Positions 15,576 through 22,444 of a DNA stretch of 32,269 nucleotides are shown here, piece by piece (position 1 is the first letter of the stretch; each line of letters starts with the position of its first letter). A program made the translations under genes and the position numbers. The DNA is from JBFFXF01 sp041569895. Lineage in GTDB: Bacteria; Planctomycetota; UBA8108; JACQVS01. The stretch spans positions 1 through 32,269 of the forward strand of contig JBFFXF010000054.1 in assembly GCA_041569895.1 (NCBI GenBank), given 5' to 3'. The notes below the pieces were generated by a model, which worked only from the letters and a program-made list of their open reading frames with translations, had not been told where the DNA came from and searched no databases.

Positions 15576-16031
15576 TCAGAACTGTTCCGGATCGTCTCGC
15601 TCCGGCGGTGACTCGACGACTCGCCAGTGGTGGTCGAGCATGGTCACCAGCTCCACGAACGCCTCCCCCACCTCCGACTTGACGACGTAGCCCGCGATGC
15701 TCCTCTCGTGCGCGGCCACCCTGTCCCGGTCCGCGTCGGACGTCGTCAGCACGAACACGATGCTGTTCCGCAGCGCCTCGTCGTTGCGGATCTCCTCGAG
15801 GAACTCGATGCCGCTCATCTTCGGCATGTTGAGGTCGAGGAGCACGACGAAGGGGCGTGGCAGTCGTTCGACGCCATCGATGCCCCTGAGCCTGGCCAGC
15901 GCCTCGAGCCCGTTGGTGACGCGGTGCAGGGGGTTGGCGACCTTGCACCGGCGCAGGCTGCGCTCGACCGCCTCGGCGTCGATCTCGTCGTCCTCGACGA
16001 GGAGGATGTGCACCGTGTCACGGTCAGCCAT
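15576..16031 (-). CDS. Rcp1-like single-domain response regulator
   Basis: A 151-residue receiver. The acidic pair is at 14-15 (LVEDDEIDAE), the phospho-acceptor is Asp66 in LLDLNMPKMSG, Thr96-Thr97 are the switch residues (VLTTSDADRD), and Lys118 is the conserved Lys. The DLNMP form and the long alpha2-beta3 insertion are typical of receivers paired with phytochrome-like kinases (the Rcp1 group). It has no output domain. The ATG at 16031 overlaps the last codons of the histidine kinase gene by 8 bases, so translation is probably coupled and the kinase is the expected partner. The last 14 residues are acidic and Pro-rich. Confidence 0.92.
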   Translation of the reverse strand: MADRDTVHILLVEDDEIDAEAVERSLRRCKVANPLHRVTNGLEALARLRGIDGVERLPRPFVVLLDLNMPKMSGIEFLEEIRNDEALRNSIVFVLTTSDADRDRVAAHERSIAGYVVKSEVGEAFVELVTMLDHHWRVVESPPERDDPEQF

Positions 16032-17577
16032 GGACGAGCTCTCCGCGCAGCTCCTTGACCCACGTGAACGTGAACGTCGTTCCCCGGTCGCCCTCTGACT
16101 CGAGACTGATCTCTCCGTCACGACTCTCGACGATCTTCTTGACGACCGACAGCCCGACGCCGGTCCCCTCGACGTCATCTCGCGGACGGAGCGTCTCGAA
16201 GACCGCGAAGACGCGCGACTGGAACCGCGGCTCGATGCCGGGACCGTCGTCGGACACGGAGAACTCGAGGTAGGAGCCGCGGTCCCTGACGGTGACCTCG
16301 ACGCGCCCATCGGTGCGGTCGTGGTGTCGAATGGCGTTCTCGATGAGGTGCCCCAGCACGACCGCCAGCTCGCTCCGATTGGTCCTCAGCGACTCGATCT
16401 CGGCGGTGATCTTCACCTCGAAGCCGTTCGGCGGGGAGAGCCTCGCGACGGTCTCTTCGAGGAGCTGCGCGATGTCGACCTCCTCGACCTCACCGCGCAT
16501 ACGCCCGGCCCTGGAGTACTCGAGCAGGTCGTCGAGCAGGCGCTCCATGCGGCCGACTCGCTGGCGCATCTTGTCGAGGTGCTCTCTCGACTTCTGCGCC
16601 AGCGTCGCGCCGTTGTCCTCCGCGATCCACGTGGCGAGGCTGTCGATCGCGCGCAGCGGCGCTCTCAGGTCGTGCGAGGCCGCATAGGCGAAGTTATCGA
16701 GATCCTGCGCGCTCGCCGCCTGATCGCGCTCGGCGACCCGGAAGAGCTCCTGCATGCTCGCGAGCAGGCCGATGAGGACGCAGCCGTAGCTGGCGATCCG
16801 CAGGCCGCTCGCCGCGAAGAACATGTGGTCGAAGAGCGCCGTCGAGCGACACATGAAGGGCGCCTGCGCGAGGAGGCCGACGATGAGGGAGACCACCATC
16901 CAGTGCTCGAAGACACCGCGCTTCCAGGCGCGATCCCGGATCGCGACCATGACGGCGGCCGCGAGGATGCCCGCGGGCAGAAGCTCCTGTGGGCGGCCGA
17001 GCGCGATTCCCGGGAAATACCCGGAGGGCAGCGGCAGGAGAAAGAAGACGCAGCAACAGAGCACGCAGATGGCGCCGACGACGAGGAGGACGGTGTGCTC
17101 CGGGATTCGGCCGTCCCCTCCGAGTCGCGCGTCGCGACGAGCGCTGATCCACCCGAGCAACAGCGTCGTCGCGAGAAAGGTCCGTGACGCGCTCCAGGCC
17201 CAGGGAATCAGCGTCGCGCCGGCGATGTCTCCGAGACGCGTTGTCCACGCGCTGGCGACCAGGGCGTTGTATCCGTCGAGCAGCGCCGTCCCGACGAAGC
17301 CCGCGACGGAAAAAAGCAGCAGGTTGCCCGGCCGGCCCTGGAGCCGGACCAGCGCCGCGACACCGACGACGAACGCGAGAACCGTGGCGACGGTCTCCGC
17401 GACGGTGTGGAGCGCGACGCTCCCCCGCCACGTCACGCCGGCGAGCTCCAGCGCGAGCCAGAGACCGATGAGAGCGATCGCCGTCGAGGCGTACGCGATG
17501 TACGAGATGAGGGCGCCGACTCGCTTCATCGTGAGGCCGCTGCGGATCACACCCAGATCTTTCTCGTGGAACGACAT
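16024..17577 (-). CDS. Membrane-bound sensor histidine kinase
   Basis: A 517-residue kinase. Residues 20-275 contain about seven or eight hydrophobic segments and look like an integral-membrane sensor module of the MASE type; I cannot name the exact family. The HisKA domain has phospho-acceptor His302 in SHDLRAPLRAI. The HATPase domain has the N box HLIENAIRHHD (Asn414), the G1 box SDDGPGIEP (Asp443) and the G2 box GTGVGLSVVKKI (471-482). The DNFAYAASHDLRAPLRAI pattern is that of phytochrome-type kinases, although no PAS or GAF domain is present. ATG at 17577 and the internal Met17 (17529) are both possible. The gene overlaps its receiver by 8 bases. The signal sensed is unknown; the membrane region suggests a ligand in or near the membrane. 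Confidence 0.9.
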   Translation of the reverse strand: MSFHEKDLGVIRSGLTMKRVGALISYIAYASTAIALIGLWLALELAGVTWRGSVALHTVAETVATVLAFVVGVAALVRLQGRPGNLLLFSVAGFVGTALLDGYNALVASAWTTRLGDIAGATLIPWAWSASRTFLATTLLLGWISARRDARLGGDGRIPEHTVLLVVGAICVLCCCVFFLLPLPSGYFPGIALGRPQELLPAGILAAAVMVAIRDRAWKRGVFEHWMVVSLIVGLLAQAPFMCRSTALFDHMFFAASGLRIASYGCVLIGLLASMQELFRVAERDQAASAQDLDNFAYAASHDLRAPLRAIDSLATWIAEDNGATLAQKSREHLDKMRQRVGRMERLLDDLLEYSRAGRMRGEVEEVDIAQLLEETVARLSPPNGFEVKITAEIESLRTNRSELAVVLGHLIENAIRHHDRTDGRVEVTVRDRGSYLEFSVSDDGPGIEPRFQSRVFAVFETLRPRDDVEGTGVGLSVVKKIVESRDGEISLESEGDRGTTFTFTWVKELRGELVHG

Positions 17578-17717
17578 CGGGAGCGGGGACTCGACGCGAA
17601 CCCCCTCTGTTGATCGGCACCGCCGTCGCGGCGGTGAAGGCGATCATCGCGGTTACCGGCACCGGCCACGACGAGGGCGGGAGCCACGTGGATTGGCCTT
17701 GCGCGGCCCCGCCGCCT

Positions 17718-17760
17718 CGAGTACGTTCTCGTCTCATGCCAGCGGGAAAGAACGTACTCG
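17718..17760 (+). promoter_or_regulatory. 12-bp inverted repeat enclosing the DUF2237 start codon
   Basis: CGAGTACGTTCT (17718-17729) and its exact reverse complement AGAACGTACTCG (17749-17760) flank a 19-base loop containing the ATG at 17736. The right arm lies in codons 5-8 of the gene. In RNA this would place the start codon in the loop of a strong hairpin, and as DNA it could be an operator. The repeat is certain; its role is inferred. Confidence 0.5.
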
Positions 17761-18101
17761 GAAGCGAGCTCGGGACCTGCAGCCTCGATCCCCTCACCGG
17801 TTTCTTCCGCGACGGCTGTTGCCGCACCGGGCGCGAGGACGTGGGGCTCCACACGGTCTGCGCGGAGATGACCGCCGAGTTCCTCGAGTTCACGCGCGGC
17901 CGTGGCAACGACCTGACGACCCCGATGCCGGCCCATGGGTTCCCGGGCCTGCGACCGGGCGACCGCTGGTGCCTCTGCGTCGCCCGATGGAAGGAGGCGC
18001 TCGAGGCCGGCTGCGCCCCTCCGGTGATTCTCGAGGCGACCCACATGTCCGCCCTCGAGTTCGTCTCGCTCGAGGAGCTCAGGGCCCACCGGGTCGGGTG
18101 A
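17736..18101 (+). CDS. DUF2237 family protein
   Basis: A 121-residue cytosolic protein that matches the DUF2237 pattern along its whole length: KNVLGSELGTCSLDPLTGFF, GCCRTGREDVGLHTVCAEMT, RGNDLTTP, HGFPGLRPGDRWCLCVARW and a final ATHMSALEFVSLEEL. The conserved cysteines (Cys15, the Cys28-Cys29 region, Cys42, and the WCLC pair) suggest metal or redox chemistry, but no function is established. The ATG at 17736 begins the conserved part; the frame is open upstream to 17610, but that sequence does not resemble the family. It is divergent from the histidine kinase with only 158 bases between starts. An inverted repeat surrounds its start codon. Confidence 0.88.
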   Translation: MPAGKNVLGSELGTCSLDPLTGFFRDGCCRTGREDVGLHTVCAEMTAEFLEFTRGRGNDLTTPMPAHGFPGLRPGDRWCLCVARWKEALEAGCAPPVILEATHMSALEFVSLEELRAHRVG

Positions 18102-18124
18102 GGGCCGGGTCCGTCGACGGCGGG

Positions 18125-18150
18125 CGGGGCGCCCGGGCGCAAACGCCCCG
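18125..18150 (+). terminator. GC-rich hairpin after the DUF2237 gene
   Basis: CGGGGCG (18125-18131) and CGCCCCG (18144-18150) form a 7-bp stem with a 12-base loop, 24 bases beyond the DUF2237 stop. No U-tract follows (AAATCC), so an intrinsic terminator is possible but weakly supported. Confidence 0.3.
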
Positions 18151-18167
18151 AAATCCGCGTGAATTTA

Positions 18168-18189
18168 CCGATCACTTCTGTATGATCGG
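18168..18189 (+). promoter_or_regulatory. Palindrome overlapping a possible -10 box upstream of PEPCK
   Basis: CCGATCA and TGATCGG (18168-18174 and 18183-18189) form a perfect 7-bp inverted repeat with an 8-base spacer. The right half overlaps TATGAT (18181-18186), a good -10 candidate in one of the few AT-rich patches here. Only a weak -35 (GTGAAT, 18159-18164) is seen. The geometry is that of a repressor operator over a promoter, about 130 bases before the PEPCK start. Inference from position and symmetry. Confidence 0.4.
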
Positions 18190-18315
18190 ATTCCTTCAGG
18201 CGATCACCGCGACGCTCCCGAAAGCCTGCGGGCCGCCGGGCTCCCGCGTCGCGGGCGGGCCGCTTACCGCGAGGACACGTCAAGACCACACTCAGAAGCG
18301 ATTTCAGGGTAGCGC

Positions 18316-20121
18316 ATGAGCACGAAGAACGCGAAATTGACCAAGTGGGTCGATGAAATGGCCCGCCTCACGAAGCCGGACGAGGTCGTCTGGTGTGACG
18401 GATCGACCGCGGAGTACGACAGGCTGGCGCAGGCGCTCGTCGATGCGGGCTCGTTCCGCAAGCTCAACCCCGAGAAGCGTCCCAACAGCTATCTCTGTCT
18501 GTCCGACCCCGCGGACACCGCTCGCGTCGAGGACCGCACCTTCATCTGCTCGAAATCGAAGGACGACGCCGGCCCGACGAACAACTGGACCGACCCGGCC
18601 GGCATGAAGAAGACGCTCGGCAAGCTCTTCGACGGGTCGATGCGTGGCCGGCCGATGTACGTCATCCCGTTCTCGATGGGACCGATCGGGAGCCCGATCG
18701 CGCACATCGGAGTCCAGCTGACCGACAGCCCGTACGTCGTCGTCAGCATGTACATCATGACGCGCGTCGGCCAGCGCGTCCTCGATGTCCTCGGCGCCGA
18801 TGGCGAGTTCGTCCCCTGCATGCACTCGGTGGGCTTCCCGCTCGTCGACGCCAAGGGGAAGAAGCGCGACGACGTGCCATGGCCGTGCAACGCCGACAAC
18901 AAGTACATCTGCCACTTCCCCGAGACGCGCGAGATCTGGTCGTTCGGCTCCGGCTACGGCGGCAACGCGCTCCTCGGCAAGAAGTGCTTCGCGCTCCGCA
19001 TCGCGAGCGTCATGGCCCGCGACGAGGGGTGGATGGCCGAGCACATGCTGATCCTCAAGCTCACGAGCCCAGAGGGCAAGGTGAGCTACGTGGCGGCGGC
19101 GTTCCCCTCGGCGTGCGGCAAGACGAACCTCGCGATGATGAACCCGACGATTTCCGGCTGGAAGGTCGAGTGCATCGGCGACGACATCGCGTGGATGAAG
19201 TTCGGCAAGGACGGCCGGCTGTACGCGATCAATCCGGAGGCCGGCTTCTTCGGCGTCGCCCCCGGGACGAGCGACGAGAGCAACCCGAACGCCATGAAGG
19301 CGCTCGCCGAGAACTCCATCTTCACCAACGTCGCGCTCACCGACGACGGCGACGTGTGGTGGGAGGACATGACGCCCGATCCGCCGGCGCATCTCGTCAA
19401 CTGGCGCGGCAACGACTGGACTCCCGCGAACGAGAAGCCCGCCGCCCACCCGAACGCCCGCTTCACGGTGCCGGCGCGTCAGTGCCCGGTGATCGCTCCG
19501 GAGTGGGAGGACCCGGCCGGCGTGCCGATCGACGCCATTCTCTTCGGCGGCCGCCGGGCCACCACCGTGCCCCTCGTCACCGAGGCGCTGAGCTGGCAGC
19601 ACGGGATCTTCCTCGGCTCGATCATGGGCTCGGAGAAGACCGCCGCGGCCGCGGGCGGACTCGGGAAGCTGCGCCGCGATCCGATGGCGATGCTGCCATT
19701 CTGTGGCTACAACATGGGCGACTACTGGCGCCACTGGTTCAAGATCGGCGAGAAGGGCGGCGACAAGCTGCCGCGGATCTTCTACGTCAACTGGTTCCGG
19801 AAGGACGCCGACGGCAAGTTCCTGTGGCCGGGATTCGGCGAGAACTCGCGAGTGCTCAAGTGGGTCGTCGAGCGCTGCGCGGATGGCGCGGACGCCGTCG
19901 ACACGCCGATCGGACGGCTGCCGGCCGAGGGCGCGCTCGACCTCTCCGGTCTCGACGTCCCGGCGAGGGATCTCGACGAGCTGCTGAGCGTCGACGTCAA
20001 GCGGTGGCGCGACGAGATTCCCGACATCGAGAAGCACTACGCCCGCTTCGGCGCGCGCCTTCCCGCCGAGCTCACGAGGGAGCTCGAGGAACTCAAACGC
20101 AGGCTCCAGGAGGCCGACTGA
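18316..20121 (+). CDS. pckG: Phosphoenolpyruvate carboxykinase (GTP)
   Basis: Cytosolic enzyme that interconverts oxaloacetate and phosphoenolpyruvate with GTP/GDP, the entry step of gluconeogenesis. The 601-residue length and motifs fit the GTP-dependent class: the substrate-binding Arg region near 70, the metal-site Lys/His region around 223-244, the kinase loop AAFPSACGKTN at 261-271 with the reactive Cys267, GDDIAWMKF (288-296) with the metal Asp, and the GTP-site region FCGYNMGDYWRHW near 470. The N-terminal LCLSDPADTARVEDRTFICS is also typical. AGGG stands before the ATG at 18316. It is the first gene of a cluster: its TGA shares a base with the sulfatase ATG, and the sulfatase Shine-Dalgarno (CAGGAGG) lies inside its last codons. 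Confidence 0.96.
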   Translation: MSTKNAKLTKWVDEMARLTKPDEVVWCDGSTAEYDRLAQALVDAGSFRKLNPEKRPNSYLCLSDPADTARVEDRTFICSKSKDDAGPTNNWTDPAGMKKTLGKLFDGSMRGRPMYVIPFSMGPIGSPIAHIGVQLTDSPYVVVSMYIMTRVGQRVLDVLGADGEFVPCMHSVGFPLVDAKGKKRDDVPWPCNADNKYICHFPETREIWSFGSGYGGNALLGKKCFALRIASVMARDEGWMAEHMLILKLTSPEGKVSYVAAAFPSACGKTNLAMMNPTISGWKVECIGDDIAWMKFGKDGRLYAINPEAGFFGVAPGTSDESNPNAMKALAENSIFTNVALTDDGDVWWEDMTPDPPAHLVNWRGNDWTPANEKPAAHPNARFTVPARQCPVIAPEWEDPAGVPIDAILFGGRRATTVPLVTEALSWQHGIFLGSIMGSEKTAAAAGGLGKLRRDPMAMLPFCGYNMGDYWRHWFKIGEKGGDKLPRIFYVNWFRKDADGKFLWPGFGENSRVLKWVVERCADGADAVDTPIGRLPAEGALDLSGLDVPARDLDELLSVDVKRWRDEIPDIEKHYARFGARLPAELTRELEELKRRLQEAD

Positions 20122-21608
20122 TGCGCGCCTCCCGCCGCTGGTCGGTTGCCGCGCTGGTCCTCGTGGCGACGGCGACCGCGGCGGCGGGAGACGAGCGGTC
20201 GCCCCGAGGGGCCCCGCGCCCGAACGTCCTCTTCATCGCCGTCGATGACCTCAACGACTGGGTCGGGTGTCTCGGCGGCCATCCGCAGGCGCTGACGCCC
20301 AACATCGACCGGCTCGCGGCGCGCGGCGTGCTGTTCACCAACGCGCACGCGGCGGCGCCGCTGTGCAACCCGTCGCGCGCGAGCGTGCTCACCGGGTTCC
20401 TCCCGGCGACCAGCGGCGTTCTCGGCAACGATCAGGACTGGCGGCGCGAGCCCTTCCTCGCCGGTCGCCCGACGCTGCCCGAGTACTTCCGCCGTTCCGG
20501 CTACTGGACCGGCGCGGCCGGGAAGATCTACCACGCCAACCACGGCGGCGAGACCGGCGCGCTCACCGGCGGCCACGGCGGACGGCGCGGCTTCAATCAC
20601 CCCGCGTCGTGGGTCGAGCGGCATCCGTCGCACGATGCGCAGCTCCCCATTCCGGTGGTGCTCGCCGGCCAGAACTGGAACGGCCTCGACGTCTGGCACT
20701 GGGACTGGGGGCCGTTCGATCACCCGGACGTCGCCACCGTCGACGGACGCGACGCCGACTGGGTGATCGAGCAGCTCCGGCGCGAGCACGACAGGCCGTT
20801 CTTCCTCGCGCTCGGCGTCTACAGGCCGCACGGCCCGTGGTACTGTCCGCGCTCCTACTTCGATCGCCACCCGATCGAGCGCGTGACCCTCCCGGTGACG
20901 CTCGATGGCGACGTCGACGACGTGCCGGCCGCGGCGACGCGATACCTGCGCAACCCGAACCACTTCCACGCGCGCATCCTCGAGCGCGGTCTCTGGCGCT
21001 CGGCGGTGCAGGCGTACCTGGCGAACATCACCTTCGCCGACGCCCAGGTCGGCCGCGTGATCGACGCGCTCGACCGCAGCGAGCACCGCGACGATACCAT
21101 CGTCGTCCTCTGGTCCGACCACGGCTGGCACCTCGGCGAGAAGGAGCGGTGGCACAAGTCGACCCTCTGGGAGGAGGCCACCCGGGTGCCCCTCATCGTC
21201 GTGGCGCCGGGCGTGACCGAGCCCGGCTCGCGGTGCTCGCGGCCGGTGAGCCTCGTCGACCTCTATCCGACGCTTCTCGACCTCTGCGGTCTCGATCCCA
21301 ACCCGGACAACGACGGCATCAGCCTGGTGCCCTGGCTGCGCGATCCATCGCTGCCGCGGCGGCGGCCCGCGGTCACCAGCCGGCGCTGGTGGAACGGCAA
21401 GCACGCCGACCACGCGGTGCGGTCGCAGCGGTGGCGCTACATCCGCTACCACGACGGATCGGAGGAGCTCTACGACCACCACGCCGACCCGAACGAGTGG
21501 ACCAACGTCGCCGCGGACCCACGGCATGCGGCGGTGATGGCGGAGCAGGCGCGATGGCTGCCGTCACGGCGCCGCGACGACGCCCAGGCGCGAGGTGTCC
21601 AGGAATGA
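20121..21608 (+). CDS. Secreted FGly-type sulfatase (iduronate-2-sulfatase-like)
   Basis: A 495-residue exported sulfatase that hydrolyses sulfate esters, probably on a polysaccharide. A signal peptide covers about residues 1-22 (VAALVLVATATAAAG). Asp42-Asp43 in IAVDDLNDW are metal ligands. Cys82 in LCNPSRASVLTG is the residue converted to formylglycine; the CxPSR signature is intact. The second metal site is in LWSDHGWHLGEKERWHKSTL. The VDDLNDW start and overall pattern resemble iduronate-2-sulfatase and choline-sulfatase relatives, but the substrate cannot be read. The ATG overlaps the PEPCK stop by one base, with AGGAGG at good spacing, so the two are coupled. The TGA overlaps the next ATG by four bases. 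A formylglycine-generating enzyme is needed and is not in this window. Confidence 0.94.
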   Translation: MRASRRWSVAALVLVATATAAAGDERSPRGAPRPNVLFIAVDDLNDWVGCLGGHPQALTPNIDRLAARGVLFTNAHAAAPLCNPSRASVLTGFLPATSGVLGNDQDWRREPFLAGRPTLPEYFRRSGYWTGAAGKIYHANHGGETGALTGGHGGRRGFNHPASWVERHPSHDAQLPIPVVLAGQNWNGLDVWHWDWGPFDHPDVATVDGRDADWVIEQLRREHDRPFFLALGVYRPHGPWYCPRSYFDRHPIERVTLPVTLDGDVDDVPAAATRYLRNPNHFHARILERGLWRSAVQAYLANITFADAQVGRVIDALDRSEHRDDTIVVLWSDHGWHLGEKERWHKSTLWEEATRVPLIVVAPGVTEPGSRCSRPVSLVDLYPTLLDLCGLDPNPDNDGISLVPWLRDPSLPRRRPAVTSRRWWNGKHADHAVRSQRWRYIRYHDGSEELYDHHADPNEWTNVAADPRHAAVMAEQARWLPSRRRDDAQARGVQE

Positions 21609-22276
21609 AGATCACCTGGTACGGGCACGCCGCGTTCGGAATCGAGGGGCGGAACGACGCCGGAGAGTCGGTGAAGATCATCCTCGACCCCTACAACTAC
21701 CCCGGCGCCGGCGGATATCTGCCGATCGACGAGCCGGCCGACATCGTCTCCGTCAGCCACGACAATCCGCGCTACCACTCCGACACGTCATCGATCCAGG
21801 GCGACTTCGAGCTCGTCGACGGTCTGGCGCTGGCCGGCTCGTCGCGCGTCGTCCGCGGCGTCCGCTTCGAGGCCTTCGAGGTGCACGAGAACGATGCCGG
21901 CGAGGGGCCGAACGCGCTCGTCAAGCTCTCGCTCGAGGGCGTCACGGTGGCGCACATGGGCGACCTCGGGCATCCGCTGCAGGGCGCCTCGCTCGAGTTC
22001 CTGCGCGGCGTCGGCGTCCTCCTGGCGCTCGCCGGCGGGCCGCCGACCATCGATCTCGCCGACCTCGTCGAGGTGATCGAGCTCACGCGGCCGCCGCTCG
22101 TCCTGCCGATGCACTACAAGACCGAGAAGGTCAACCTCAACCTCCTGACCATCGATCACTTCCTCAGGCTGTGCCCCGGTTTCGAGATCGAGCGCCAGTC
22201 GACGTCGTCGATCGAGGTCACCGCGGAGACCCTCCCGGCGGCGACTCGAATCGTCGTCCTGGAGCACGCCAGGTAG
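21605..22276 (+). CDS. MBL-fold (Lactamase_B_3 type) hydrolase-like protein, altered metal motif
   Basis: A 223-residue protein resembling metal-dependent hydrolases of the UPF0173/YtnP-like metallo-beta-lactamase group. It begins MKITWYGHAAFGI with the usual early His8, has ILDPY near 26-30, AHMGDLGHPL (His117, Asp120, His123), and LPMHYKT with His170. The key loop, normally H-x-H-x-D-H, reads SHDNPRYHSD (51-60): the first His is kept, but the second His and the Asp-His pair are replaced by Asn and Arg-Tyr. It may bind one metal, use a shifted His58, or be inactive. The start overlaps the sulfatase stop as ATGA, indicating translational coupling. No signal peptide is seen. Substrate unknown. 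Confidence 0.85.
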   Translation: MKITWYGHAAFGIEGRNDAGESVKIILDPYNYPGAGGYLPIDEPADIVSVSHDNPRYHSDTSSIQGDFELVDGLALAGSSRVVRGVRFEAFEVHENDAGEGPNALVKLSLEGVTVAHMGDLGHPLQGASLEFLRGVGVLLALAGGPPTIDLADLVEVIELTRPPLVLPMHYKTEKVNLNLLTIDHFLRLCPGFEIERQSTSSIEVTAETLPAATRIVVLEHAR

Positions 22277-22335
22277 CCCCCTCGAGACCTCACGATCGTC
22301 CGTCCCGAATCGTCGCCGGAGACGCGGGCCCTTTC

Positions 22336-22344
22336 TGATACAAT
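22336..22344 (+). promoter_or_regulatory. Extended -10 promoter for the PHP hydrolase gene
   Basis: TGATACAAT (22336-22344) is a good extended -10 element about 100 bases before the gene start. The -35 region at 17-base spacing (CCGGAG) does not match consensus, which is usual for extended -10 promoters. It is the only such match between 22277 and 22444. Confidence 0.42.
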
Positions 22345-22444
22345 CTCCGTCGGTGTCTGTGAGTGCCGGGAGCACAACTCCCTGTGCAATCATCCCGGCG
22401 TGGAAGGGTTTTATCTCGTCAAGCGCTTCTTTGAAGGAGGTCGC

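Noticed and set aside
17610..17735. Upstream extension of the DUF2237 gene
   Set aside because: The 42 extra residues do not resemble the family and would cross the inverted repeat; the ATG at 17736 begins the conserved region.
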